This document shows, in pieces, positions 47,400 through 59,169 of a stretch of 64,000 nucleotides of DNA. The DNA comes from Lycorma delicatula (Eukaryota; Arthropoda; Insecta; Hemiptera; Fulgoridae). The DNA is taken from positions 116,308,437-116,372,436 of the forward strand of contig NC_134462.1 in NCBI RefSeq assembly GCF_047948215.1. Reading direction: 5' to 3'. Position numbers and translations under genes: made by a program. Positions within the stretch are counted from its first letter, which is position 1. Each line of letters begins with the position of its first letter. Under the pieces are notes generated by a model that made no database searches, was not told where the DNA came from, and saw only the letters and a list, made by a program, of their open reading frames with translations.

Positions 47400-47431
47400 T
47401 AGTCACCTCATAGAGTTATATAAAGATTATA

Positions 47432-47916
47432 AACTTTACATGTTTATACAGACAGAAAAATTTTAATAATAACACTTTCAATAATAACCTTTTCAGTTAT
47501 TATTATGAGAGTGCAGACGTGTTGGTTTTGCTCTGTCTTTGAGTGCCCACTATGTCTTCGTTTTCACGATTTTTGTTTGTTGATTCGTTTGTTGTTTTGT
47601 GATGTTTCGTTTAGTTGTTTTACATTCTTTTATGTTTTCGTTTGTGCCGTACTGGTAACTTTTCTTTACGGGCTAATTACTGACCTGTATCGTTTGGTTG
47701 GTCTGTAATTTTATATTAACTGTCGTTTTTGAGTTATTTACCGTTTCGTCGTTTAATTTATTTTTTTTGTGATATTAAACTTTATTTTAATACTTTGGCC
47801 TAAGATAAATAACGCTCGTTGATTAGTTACTTTTTTGTTTTGGTTTTGTTTACAATCGAGTTATGGAGTTACCTAACTCGAACTTTACATGTTTAAACAG
47901 ACAGAAAAATTTTAAT
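47432..47916 (+). repeat. Pair of ~35 bp direct repeats 449 bp apart
   Basis: 47432-47467 and 47881-47916 share AACTTTACATGTTTA(T/A)ACAG and the following AGAAAAATTTTAAT. The T/G-rich DNA between and after them precedes a LINE ORF1 start, so this may be a duplicated LINE 5' UTR unit. Confidence 0.75.
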
Positions 47917-48159
47917 ATTTTTTCTATTAGCTGTTTTAAGCAGGGAAATTTTGAGAAATAAATTCATCCTCACAGTATTGTTTTATTTATGCTTTGAAGT
48001 TGAGATACTTTATATACTTAAAAAATTATATTTTTTTTGTGTTTTCCGGATATTCTTATAAATCGGAAACTTGGCTGTTTGAATTAATTTGAAACATTGA
48101 CTGATTTAAATTAATTAATTAACTGGTTTCTTTTATTAATTTATTTTTATTTTTTTTTT

Positions 48160-48640
48160 GTTGGACTATGGCTGAACAAGATCAGCTCGGGGATGTGCCC
48201 CATTTCCGGGTGAGGTTTTCACTCCGGTTGGGGGGAGGAGATCCTGTAAGGGAAGGGCCTCCCGGGTTATCGTCGGTGAGGTTGAGTCAGAGAGTTGTGA
48301 AAGTGACAGTCTTGTCGAAATAGTTGTCGAGGAAATCAAGCGTGCAGAGCGGCTACTGAGTATACTTCGAGATAGAATGAAGGAAGAGGCATCGATCCGG
48401 TGGCAGCAGAGGGCTGCAGGTGTACCGGTTTCAGTCTTTGGAGGCGATGTTGACTGCAAGTCGCTTAAGGGAAATGTTCAGCCTCCTGCAGCAGGCTCTC
48501 GTTTTGTTGTGACTGTGGAACCGAAAGTTTTGAAACCGACCGGGAATTGACGACCGCGTTTTCTCCACCGGCTACGGAGAAGGAAAAGGAATCAAAGGTG
48601 AGCAGTAGGAATTCCGTCTCATTGGAACGATTGAATTTAT
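48160..48640 (+). pseudogene. R1-like LINE ORF1 N-terminal fragment (plus strand)
   Basis: An ATG at 48169 opens MAEQDQLGDVPHFRVRF. A frameshift leads to VGEVESESCESDSLVEIVVE, EEIKRAERLLSILRDRMKEE, ASIRWQQRAAGVPVSV, then SRFVVTVEPKVLKPTGN and a stop. The charged, coiled-coil-like segment is typical of the N-terminal half of gag-like ORF1 in R1-type LINEs. It is preceded by T/G-rich DNA (47470-48160) that could be the 5' UTR. The element is cut off after ~48640. It is in opposite orientation to the LINE at 46222-47262. Confidence 0.6.
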
Positions 48641-50280
48641 AAAAAAAATTAAAATATCTCTCATTACTAATCACAACCTTATTAAACAGAAAAATGACTA
48701 ATCCTCGTATTACATTCTTTCAATCATGTCCTTAAAAAATTCATAAACCGATTTTTATTATCAGTTAATGCCTGAAGCAGTTTTAGTTGCAGTTCATACA
48801 CTGCAGACATACACTGCAGTTGCAGGTAGTTGCAGACATACACTGTAGTTATCTTAACAGAATTATGTAAACATCTGCATAGTGTTTAACTTCAAATTTC
48901 CTATCAAAACAGTTGAGTTGTATTAAAGTCTCCCTTGTGACTTCTATATAATGCGGTAACACAAAACAGCGTTCCTAGTCGCCTTCTTAGTGCGTGGTCC
49001 AGCTTTTCAAACAAATCTATTTTGATTTGATGGAAGAGAAATTTATGATACATTTTTTCTGAAATGACTGTACTATAATTTCTGAATGTTTTCGGCAATA
49101 TTCGTACATTCTGCAACACTATAAGCCATCATATTCCAAATGACTAGAAAGAACTAAAAAAAAATGGCTTGTACTTACAACTTGATATAATTTAGTGAAA
49201 AGTTTCAAGAATATCTCAAAATTTTAGATGATATTGTAAGAATTTTTTATAATATTTAAGTAAGAATATAAATTAAAAATTACGCAATGATATTTTTACA
49301 GTCTGTACATATTAATGAAACATTTTATAATTTTTATATTTAAAAAACTCATTTAATTTCAGAAGTTAATTTCTGGAAAAAAGTTATACGATTTTGGTAC
49401 AATTCTATTATGTCTACTTTAATATGGAGTTATTATGCCACAAATTGCGTATTTCTATAGAGATTTCTATTACCTCCACGTAATTTTTTTCTATTTCTAT
49501 GCGGTTTATAATGATATAATATCGATTTTCTTCTAGACACAAGGCCTTTGAAATAAGTTTTCTTAACTCTATCTGAAATAACTGCGGTAAAATTGAATAT
49601 ACTTATAGTTATCAAAACGTTATTTGAATTTCCATTTGCAACCAAGTTGTGCTATACAAACACACGCGCTGTGTGAATATTTGTACGACGTTCTTGTTTA
49701 TAAGAAGATTATTTAAAATATAATTATTAAAGAAACTTGTATGTAAGGTATTTAAAAATAGAAAACAATATATTGTATATGAGTTCATCTCAAAATGTAT
49801 ATTTTTAATTTTTATAAACACTGCTTTTTAACACTTCAAAATAAAATTAAAAAAATAAATAACCGTGAATTCATAGATAATATTACAGTAAAATGTTCAA
49901 AGGAAACGTTAAATATATACTAATATTTATTTTTTTAAACCGTAGTGTACAAATAGCCTAAGAAAGCCTATGAATACAGGAGTTTTTGTTACCGAACACC
50001 GGTTGACTATGACTACGGGATATTTATTTTAGAAATTATCATGTAGTGAAATATTAAAAAGATAATAACCGCTTCTCGTGACGTGTTACTAATACTGTAT
50101 AATATTCAACAAATAAATCTGTTGTTATAAGTATTTTTCTACAAATGCTGTTCATCAGTTAAAACGAATCTGTTTTCTTTTTAAAATGATTTACAGTATC
50201 CTACAAAAATGATTACTGATAATAATTTTTTTCCCCCAGTAAAGTTATTTTTATTTACGATCATTCCCAATTCACAGCAA
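48640..50280. other. AT-rich stretch with a short GCAGACATACACTG tandem repeat
   Basis: 48790-48851 holds imperfect repeats of ACATACACTG(C/T)AGTT. Two minus-strand frames of about 70 codons (49119-48904, 49645-49433) resemble nothing known. Confidence 0.5.
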
Positions 50281-50284
50281 TCAA

Positions 50285-50575
50285 AGTAAATTAGATTATA
50301 ATTAACAAATAACATTGGTTGGTTTGCTTGGCATTTCTCCCACCAACACCCTATTCGGTCGCCCTAAAACATAAGACCGAATGTCTGTGCCACAAACGGC
50401 TACTGAGCCTGGAAACAGTTTAGCGACCAGTGTCCTAAATAGCTCCTAGAGCTAACTTAAAAGCGTGAGCGGAATAAGCGTGGTACTATACACCACTCGC
50501 TTGCGTGTCCCACTGACCAGTTTTCATATATCACTAAAATGGGTAGGCGCGCACTCCGTTAACTAATAAAACATA
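50285..50575. other. GC-richer block downstream of the Jockey copy
   Basis: Balanced-composition DNA lying 3' of the minus-strand Jockey remnant. It could be the rest of that element's 3' UTR or an unrelated unique island. No open frame. Confidence 0.3.
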
Positions 50576-50759
50576 TATGACTATCGATAATTAAATATAT
50601 CTCGTCTAACAAATCATATACATAAAGAGGTCTCCATTGAAACCTCTCAAGAATTATAAATGCATACAGATGTCCGCATAGGAATATACATAATTATACA
50701 GTACGCGCAATTATATAATAAACAATTAAATACGCTGAACACTGACAAGTTAAAAAAAA

Positions 50760-51960
50760 CCTTAATCAAGTCCATAACATAAATAGAAAATCACAGTTAC
50801 ACAAGAAATCACGAAAAAAAGAACCAAACAAAGCAAGATCAGAAACGGGAAAAGAAATATTTAAAATGAATAATAAAATGAAAACAAAGCTAAATGACGA
50901 AACGAAATGAGATATTTTGAAGAAGCATAATGTTCCATTGTAATGGATTCACGCGATTCCCAAAAAAATCTTACAAATTCAATACGTGCAGCCGTTTTAA
51001 GCACATTACCTTTTCGTTTTTGCTATTATCGAACAGTTTAACTGCGAGCCATCTCACATAACTGATCAGTCATGTGAGCTGTATTTGGTCAATTTTGTAT
51101 TGGGTACTGAATCTTTATATTTCCTCTCGAATATTCAACAGGTATCTCGGTGTTTCTTGTAAACTACGGAACCTCTGTTATAGTTCTAGATAACTTATTC
51201 TGAAATCGATGTCAGTGTTACTCTCACTTGTAGTACGCCACAGCTGGATTCCTTAGTTCCAAATATTTTCCAGATAACAGGGAGAAAGCTGTTTCCGTTT
51301 TTCCCTGACGTGAGTCCTCCACGTCAGACAGCAATCCAGGTGCACACCCAAGCATCGCATGATGATAGTATTGGGAATGAAACGCCATACAGTTGAACTC
51401 GATGGCAGTCACTCCTACTAAACGCAAAAGTAACGTGCGTACACTTTGCCTGATTTACCTTCATATGGCATTTAGAATCCATTCACTACGTAGATTAAAA
51501 ACAATCTGCAGCTTGATAGAAGCTGCAGTAGTATTAATACCCACAGCTAGGAACCTAGAAATGGCGTGTCGTCCACAAAGGATGCATCCTGACGTCCTCA
51601 GGAGTCGTGAAGATCGAAAATAAAACAGGTCCTAGAACCGACTTGCGGAACACCCGACTTGGAATGAAAGAATACCGATAGGTCCTGCTTACAGCTCACT
51701 TGGGAAAAACGACCGTCCAGGTAGCTTTGCTTGATCAAACAATACGGCTGAAAAGGCTCCTTTTCAATTTACACATTAGATAAGGAAGTCAGACCTTATC
51801 AAAGGACTGCTAGAAATCTAGAAAACCAGCCGAGCAACACATCTTCTCTTCAAGGTACATACTGATAATATTCATAATCCGGTGTGTTCGATCGTTGAAA
51901 AATGGATGTCAGCGATCAGGGATGGCTTCCTGGTCACCCCTGTTGCTAAACTGGTGGTCA
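50760..51960 (-). pseudogene. Jockey-like LINE: RT palm to C-terminus plus 3' UTR
   Basis: The minus strand reads, in order with frameshifts: LDF-QSFDKV (palm motif A context, near 51800), SRVFRKSVLGPVLFSIF (degenerate GVPQGSVLGP box, near 51665-51615), and SFVDDTPF (51582-51559, the palm Asp pair). Then come TFAFSRSDCHRVQLYGVSFP (near 51440), HLDCCLTWRTHVREKRKQL (near 51330), GIQLWRTTSESN (near 51250) and WLAVKLFDNS (near 51040). The 3' UTR part (50760-51000) aligns with 39885-40080. The catalytic residues are recognisable, but many stops make it inactive. Confidence 0.85.
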
Positions 51961-52174
51961 GGAATAGTACTTTATAAGAAAGACAAAATGTATATGTAAT
52001 CCGTATTACCGCTAAAAATGCATATTATAACTAAATATATATATAAGGGTAGGCGGGAATTAACTCCCTACTGAAAATTGTTTATTACCTTTTTAATACT
52101 TAATTAATTTTCATGAACAAAAAACATTTTGTTCTTTACAATAGTAGAATTTTTATGCATTGCTAAAATTCTAC

Positions 52175-52405
52175 GTAAGCACCAGCATTATACACCAGTT
52201 TCCGTAAACGGATAGGGATGTTTGCAACAGACTTTTTCAGATAATGCAGCGGTACGTTTCCAAGAACTTAGCGAATTCATACATCCAATTTATCAAGAGT
52301 TTTTGTTTTTGTGCTGCGATAAACTTTATCTTTCGCCCATCCTCGGAGGAAGAAGTCGCAGGACGTTAGTTTAGGACTCTTTGCTGGCCCAAATTGTACA
52401 ATATA
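52175..52405 (-). pseudogene. mariner-like transposase C-terminal remnant
   Basis: The minus strand reads FGPAKSPKLTSCDFFLRGWA then KDKVYRSTKTKTLDKL and a decayed tail. The block corresponds to 'SPDLTPCDFFLWG', which carries the third catalytic Asp of mariner-family transposases. Its upstream half is missing: the sequence at 52430 switches to a differently oriented mariner end. Confidence 0.8.
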
Positions 52406-52427
52406 GCCGCAGAATGACACATATACG

Positions 52428-52980
52428 AGGTGTGTGAGGAAAGTAATGAGATTGGTAACATTGCGAGCGATCTGGCAAGGCTGTGTCTACCGGTTTGTTC
52501 AACCCTTCCACATTCTCAGTACTAGTTTTAACTCCGTTCAGTCAACACATTATTTTTGACAGCGCCATCAGTGAAATTGTGTTTTTTTTGTGTGTTACGA
52601 AAATGGAGCATCGGAATTTAGAGCAACGCTGCGCAATAAAGTTTTGTATTAAACTTGGAGAATCCGCGAATGTGTCCTTTGAAAAGTTGAAACAGGCCTA
52701 TGGGGAACGTTGCTTATGAAGAGCACAAGGTTTTCGCTTGCACAAATCATTTTGGGAAGGCCGAGAACACGTTGAAAATCAGCCTCGCTTAGGGAGACCT
52801 TCAACTTCAAAATCTGACGAAAACGTTGAGCGTGTAAGGGTTTTTGTGAGATCAGACCGTCGTTAAACAATAAGGATGATGAGTGAACAGTTAAATTTAA
52901 ATACTTTCACCGTACATCAAATTTTGACACACGATTTGGACATGCGAAAAGTTTGTGCGAAATTGGTGGTATTTTTAACA
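52428..52980 (+). mobile_element. mariner-like element, 5' half
   Basis: A 5' terminal sequence TACGAGGTGTGTGAGGAAAG (from 52430, next to TA) leads into the N-terminal half of a transposase at 52603. The element breaks off near 52980. The downstream terminal repeat is not visible. Confidence 0.75.
52603..52980 (+). pseudogene. mariner transposase N-terminal half (helix-turn-helix region)
   Basis: The ATG at 52603 opens MEHRNLEQRCAIKFCIKLGE and FEKLKQAYGERC. It is stopped at 52717-52719, then continues in frame-shifted pieces: FRLHKSFWEGREHVENQPRL, GRPSTSKSDENVERV, then MMSEQLNLNTFTVHQILTHD and MRKVCAKLV. This is the paired helix-turn-helix DNA-binding part and linker of mariner transposase (WHKRF and GRPSTS-type motifs). 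The catalytic domain is absent after ~52980. Premature stops make it dead. Confidence 0.85.
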
Positions 52981-52984
52981 AAAT

Positions 52985-53110
52985 AATTCCTAAATGGTGA
53001 TAATAAATTAAAAATCTGATGTGGACACCACATGACTTTCTTGTACGTCCATTAAATTAAATATATACATTTTTTGTTGCACTTCATGTGCAGCAAAAAC
53101 TTATTTCATT
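52985..53110. repeat. Short palindrome-bearing segment abutting the mariner break
   Basis: ATGTGGACACCACAT (53019-53033) is an inverted repeat. The following text (CTTGTACGTCC, GTTGCACTTCATG) looks like the end of another repeat and may mark the break or deletion junction of the mariner copy. Confidence 0.35.
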
Positions 53111-53499
53111 TGAAAGTGAGAGACGATCCTTCAGTTGCTGAAATATTAATTTTTATTGACATCAAATATTTATACAATTATTAATTCATCAATCTTACAT
53201 GAGATATTAGGATAGAATAAAAGACACTTTATTACTCGTATTACTAGATCAGTATTACTCGTATCTTCATGATTTGCTGATTAACAAAAGTTTTAGATTT
53301 CTTGTTTGTCGAATAAATAAAATTTAGTAATAATTAAACTATTCCGCTTAGTGAACTCCTGTATACTTGTTACAAACGTTAATTTTGACCTTACGGTGTA
53401 AAATATTCAGTTTTTATTGTTGGATTATTTGGTTAATAATCAAAAATGAAAAAGAAATATATTAAAGAAATTATTAAGAGATATATATTGTAAGAAGTA

Positions 53500-53990
53500 A
53501 AGGAAATATTGTGATCGCGAAAAATTTCGGTTTCCAGATTTCAACTGAAATATCCATTTTGACTAGTTTCGGCGTGACGTCTGTACGTACGTATGGATGG
53601 ATGTATGTATGTATGAACGTATGTATCTCGCATAACTCAAAAACGATTAGCCATAGCATGTTGAAATTTTGGATTTAGCAATTTTGTAACATATAGTTAT
53701 GTACCTCCCTTTTTGATTGCAATCGAAATTAAAGTTAAAATTTTAATTAATGAAATACTTGGATCTTGAAGGGAAATTACATAGGTTCGAATCAGACCAT
53801 CTCCTTTTGTTTAACTTTTCTTTTTTTTAAATTTAAATATATTGATTTAATAATTGTTAACCTGTTGAAACAGGTTGATATCTGGATGTTGAAATTTTAG
53901 ATTTAGGACTGTTGTAACATCTAGTTGTACACCTTCCGTTTGATTGCAATCGACTGAACCAAAAATATCTTCAAAAGCCCAAAATCCAAA
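53500..53990 (+). repeat. Repeat family D, with two tandem-related units
   Basis: GTTGAAATTTTGGATTTAGC (53661) and GTTGAAATTTTAGATTTAGG (53888) each begin a ~65 bp block ending in TTGATTGCAATCGA or TTTGATTGCAATCGACTGAA. The second block matches the window start (1-55). The upstream part has GTACGTACGTATGGATGGAT repeats. This is an unclassified dispersed repeat. Confidence 0.72.
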
Positions 53991-53994
53991 ATAA

Positions 53995-55185
53995 TCTGGT
54001 TTTTAGGCCAAAGAATACGGTTTATTTTAGCTTGAACTAAATCACAATCTGTCGGAGTAACCTATCAGTCAACCGTATTTGGTCTAAATTCAAATTTATA
54101 TCCAAATTTATTTTATGAACCATTCGGTAAGAGAATTTTACAGAACTTTAAAACATTTGGCAGTAAATAGTCCTTTTTTAACAGAAAATAATATATTACA
54201 AAATATCTAAATCAATTTACTCCGTTTATTAGCATACAGGCAAGTTGTACTTTCAAAGATTGGACTATGGAAAAAAATGAGACGTCACAAACAAGAAAAA
54301 GTAATACTTAAGCAATGTTCTACAAATAAAGTATTCATCGGAAATAAATTATTTTAAAATTCATTATCAAACAAATGGGTTGAATTGCCCAGTGGGAATA
54401 AGGCATCATATTTTTTTTTTTTTTTAATTAACTACGTGCATTATATTACATTATTAGGTTAATTTATTGAATTTTAACTTTGTGAAATAATTAATTTATT
54501 ATATTATACAATTTTTTAATCAGAATACAGGTATAATTTTTGGAAAGAGATAACTTTAAAGCAACCTGATGTCTCAACTAATGATACACAAGGGTATAAC
54601 ATTTAACGATATCTTTAACAAATCCCCTGTAATTTGCTCCACAGTACATTTGGGTCAAATTGGAAGAAGGTAGCGTCTCAAATTCTACCAATTCAAGAAG
54701 ATTACCAACATGGATCAACGGATTTAATATGGTAATATAAGAATCCGTTAAATTAAACTATTTAAGTTCATAGCTGATTATAATTTTTTTTACAGAAATA
54801 TTTATGTTTCAAAAATAATAATTATTATTTTTAGTTGTACAAAACTATCGAAACAAATTAACCGATGTTTCTGATTTTATATACTATTTTCATTTCCAAA
54901 TAAACTGACGTAATTTTTCTTGAACGTTTCTGACACAAATAAATTATTATTATTTATTTTTTTTGAAGCAGATAGATAGAAAATAGAAGTAACCCAAAAT
55001 CTTTCCAACTAAAAGAAGGAAATAGTAGAGAATAAATATACACGTATGAGAAAAATATATTTACAACTATCATATACAGTACATAAAATTTCCTTAATGT
55101 TGCGTCACTAAACGCCTACGTCTGGTAGTTTAATTATTCGTAGATTTGGAATCTCGTTTATGAACTGTTTTCTTCTTTTTTTTAA
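53995..55185. other. AT-rich stretch, nothing recognised
   Basis: Poly-T run near 54410-54425. No repeats are shared in the window. Confidence 0.5.
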
Positions 55186-55189
55186 ATAC

Positions 55190-55464
55190 TTTTATTTATG
55201 GTCGCATCAACAATTAAAATAATTAGCGACTTATCAGTGTAATGTAACTGTACCGGTAAACATGAGTCTTGAACAAACTCAAGCCGACCGTTCCTGAGAC
55301 ATGTGGTTAATTGAAACCAAACTACCAGATCACCGGTATCCACGATCTAGTATTCAAATCAGAATCAAAGCTACTACCTTTATTAGGATTTAAACCTGAA
55401 AACTTCGACTTCGAAATCAGCTGATTTACGTCGACGATTTTACCACCAGATCAACCCGGTGGGT
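55190..55464 (-). mobile_element. SINE family A, copy 5 (variant 3' part)
   Basis: The minus-strand head begins ACCCACCGGGTTGATCTGGT with the AAATCAGCTGATTT palindrome and a B-box-like GGTTTAAATCC. It is followed by GATCGTGGATACCGGTGATC, GTTTCAATTAACCACATGTC and CAGGAACGGTCGGC. Its last ~90 bp differ from copies 1-3 and end in an A-rich run. This is an older subfamily with another tail. Confidence 0.85.
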
Positions 55465-55469
55465 TACAA

Positions 55470-58400
55470 TGTTATTTCTTTGGCGTTTTATAGAAAATAC
55501 TGTTTTCCAAAACTAAAAAAAGACATGAACTCGTTTGGAACATACTGTTACTATTTAAGTCAAGAAATATAAGGCAAAGACGCTACACGCAACTACGGAT
55601 GTTTGTATAAAAATATTCCTAAAATGTTTAACAAAATATATTTTCCTTAAATCCCAAAAAGATTTCCTTAAATGTATCATTAGAGTGTAGCATAAAAAAA
55701 TTTGTTTTGTTCAAGATAATTTAACCCCTAATGAAAACAGATTTATTAGAAATAATTTAATAGTATTTGAAATGAATATAGTTTTTTTAACTGTGAAGTT
55801 CTTTTGTTGATTATTTCTTCCACTGAAATTATTTTACAAAATTGTATCGAGTGTGAAGATACGCAAAAAAATTCGCATATAACGGGATGGAAGCACTTAT
55901 GAAATTTCTAAAATTTTTACAAGTATATATGCATGTCTTTTGAATCGCAATTCTTTTTGTATTACTTTGTCCCCAACATATTTTTCGCGGTATTACATTC
56001 ACAACTTAAATCACAGTCAAAATTCCCGTTCAATATTTCAGGAAGTTCCCTGCGATTCCTTCTACTGCTTCTTTTTTCACACGTTAGTAATTCGCAAATT
56101 TAATAATACTCGTAAAATCATTAAAATATTACTTTCCAATTACGTCATCTAATTTTCTTCTGTAATACATTCTTTTAAAATTAATCGGTCAGGAGTTTCA
56201 TTAATATAAAAGCAATCTATTAGTTTCCCTTTCTTCATTTTTTAAACAAACATCAGAATTCTATTAAAATTTTTCATACTTATCTTTCCGTACATACTTT
56301 ATTATATACTATTGTATTTTAAAAGTTGATTTGTTAATAATAATGTAAAAAATTGCATAAAAGTAATTTTTAATGAAAAAAAATTCAAATAAAGAATTTG
56401 GCCAACCATCATGGAAAAAAATCAAAATATTATGATATTTCGGTTTGCAATGTTTTAAACTTTTCAGTATGCTAAATTCTTCTGTAATTTTTCATACCTT
56501 ATATTTCCTGATTAGTTTCAATGAACCAAGTAATTTAATTAATTTTCTCTACTATTAAATCAATATTTCTAATTCCCATAGTAATTTAAAAATAAAGACT
56601 TTCTTATACAAATGATGTATCCCAATGATTGCATTTATTTATTGTAATTGTTTGAATACAACTTATTTTACAAAAACTACTGAAAAAAATATTAGAGTTA
56701 AAATATAAAGTTTACATAATTAATATTTAATAAAGATGGAAATTATTTAAAAAAAATTTGAAACATTTCTCATTCATTCATTCATTATCTATTTAGAGAC
56801 TAAAGTTATTAACTAACAATCAAATATTATTTTTATTTTTCTTGTTGACCGTCTGTTATAAGTTGTACTGTCAGACTCAAGGAATGCGTTAAAGTTCTGT
56901 TGTAACATTCATTTTACACGATGGACTTATAAAAGAAAAAAAAAACAATATAAACCTCTGCCGATTCACATTACTCGAATGCTTTTAATTATTCTAACTG
57001 GAATGTACTCGATGCAAAAGGTTTATGAAGTTTGCCGATAAAAATATAAATTCAGCTACATTGAATTCCAACGATGTATGAATTTTTTTCTTTACGTCAA
57101 ATATAACATATATATTTGTGCGTGCGCGTGTCTAAAAATATATGTACGATATTCTGTAATCGTGTTTATTGCTTCATAAGACTTCAATAATTTACTGAAA
57201 TATTATTCTTTTCATTTAATTTAGATTTTTTTTAGTTTTACATTTAAGTAATTGTTAATAATTAAACTGAAAAATATCGAAAATAAACTTTTGTAAAGTT
57301 TACTAGAATTAATAATTAAGCTTTTACATCTAAATTTAATGCATACAGGTTTTTTTTCTGTTCTTAACTTTTACCGGATGTTTTACATTACAATTTTGTA
57401 TTTCTAAAACTTACAAATTTAATGTATAAAAATAATGTAACTGTGGCAAAATTTTGTATTTAGGCGTACTAAATGTTATTTATTGTAGTAAAATGATTTT
57501 TATCAATCCAAATTTTACAAATATAAAAATTTTATGTTATTAAAAATTAATTTACTCGCTTTTTCGGCATCTCCTGACTGTGCTATCTTTCTCACCGTGG
57601 TGTCAGCTGATGTTATTGCTGGTGTTTTTTGTCAACTTAGGCAGACACATAATATTAATTTATTCTAAACGTGGAATGAGTTTTAACCATGTATTTTCAT
57701 TTCATAGACCATTTTTTAATATTTTCATTAAAGTTAATTTCATTAAATTTCAAAATAATCTACTGTCTTTAAATATTGTTTTTGTAATATGTGTATGTGG
57801 TATAATCAAAGTTGTCAATATTGGCAGATTTAGCTGTATGAAATGTTTTATAAATACTAATTATGGAAGTTTGATATGGAGGGGGAAATTTATATTTTAT
57901 AAAAATTATTTCAAATAATATTATAAAATCATTCCTAATCATAATAAATAAAGTTGTTGATTTAATTTTTTTTTTAAGCTTCTGACATTTTGTTCTTCTC
58001 AAAAATATAAATTATGAAATGACAACAACAAAAAAATCTTCAAATCACCTCTAAAGTTAGCTTTTCGTTTAAACATCTTTCACACTAAGTGGAATAATTT
58101 AAAACGAGATCACCAGGAACATCTGCGTAAAAAACTATACAATGAATTTGGTAAGTTTTTTGACGAGTTTGCGGTGTGAACCTGCATAAAAAAAAGAAGA
58201 AAGTAGACTACATTTGAAATAAATGTATATTTTTCTTATATTCCTTATATTGAATTTGGTTAAAAATAACTTTTGTAAAAGTGATAACTTTAAAGTTAAT
58301 TAAATAACTATACTAATTATATATTCATGAGTCTTGCTGGTTTATTAATACTGTTAACTCTGTTAATTCATTATTATTGATGGTACGATTTTGGCTGTCA

Positions 58401-59165
58401 CTTTAATGTTAACAAACAATTCTCTTTGCTACTAAGACATCCCCCATCGTTACGATAACAAGATATAATGTATAATGTGTGCATACAGCATATATATATA
58501 TATATATATAGGAATCTTTCACAACACAATTTCCCGCATCACTTTTGCTTGTTACATCTATTCTACCCTTCCCAATTATCCATACCAACAGACGTAAGAT
58601 GGGGAAATACGAAAACCAACATCATTTTCAAATTTTCTTTATGTTTAAGTTACGTTTACCATGAATACAATGTTACATTACTGTGCAGCATTAATTTAAT
58701 ACTGATGAATTACGAGTGTTTTGTAAATATCTGAACAAAAAATAGTATTAGTTTGATTAAATTTAAATATTATCTTGAATGTCATGTTTCTATTTTATAT
58801 TGTGAAAAATACCGTAAAGAAATAAAGATTCTAATTATTTTTATTTTAACTATTTATCTTTATGACGATATTTCAAAAAAATTATATTTTGCTCAAGTAG
58901 CTATAAAGAAGTTACATAATCTGAAACAGTTAAATATGCTTTATTTAGAATGACACCTTACTAAAAGACAAATGAAACAAAATGAAATAATTAAATTTTA
59001 AAAAATTCACAGAAAATATTTAAATATTTAACAAAAATTATTCACGAATAACAAATTATTAAAAACCTACGTCTTTAGAAATTCGTCTGGATCCTAAAGC
59101 ATACAACTGTGGGATACATCAAGTCACAGAAATATAATTATATTTTAGAAATTTCAGTCAAAATA
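55470..59165. other. Long AT-rich stretch, nothing recognised
   Basis: Over 3.5 kb of A/T-dominated sequence. A 112-codon frame at 57580-57918 has no ATG at its start and resembles nothing known. A short (TA)n lies at 58488-58510. Confidence 0.5.
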
Positions 59166-59169
59166 ATTT

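Noticed and set aside
57580..57918. 112-codon frame with hydrophobic translation
   Set aside because: It has no initiating ATG at its start. The composition is what AT-rich DNA gives, and the length is within chance for 64 kb.
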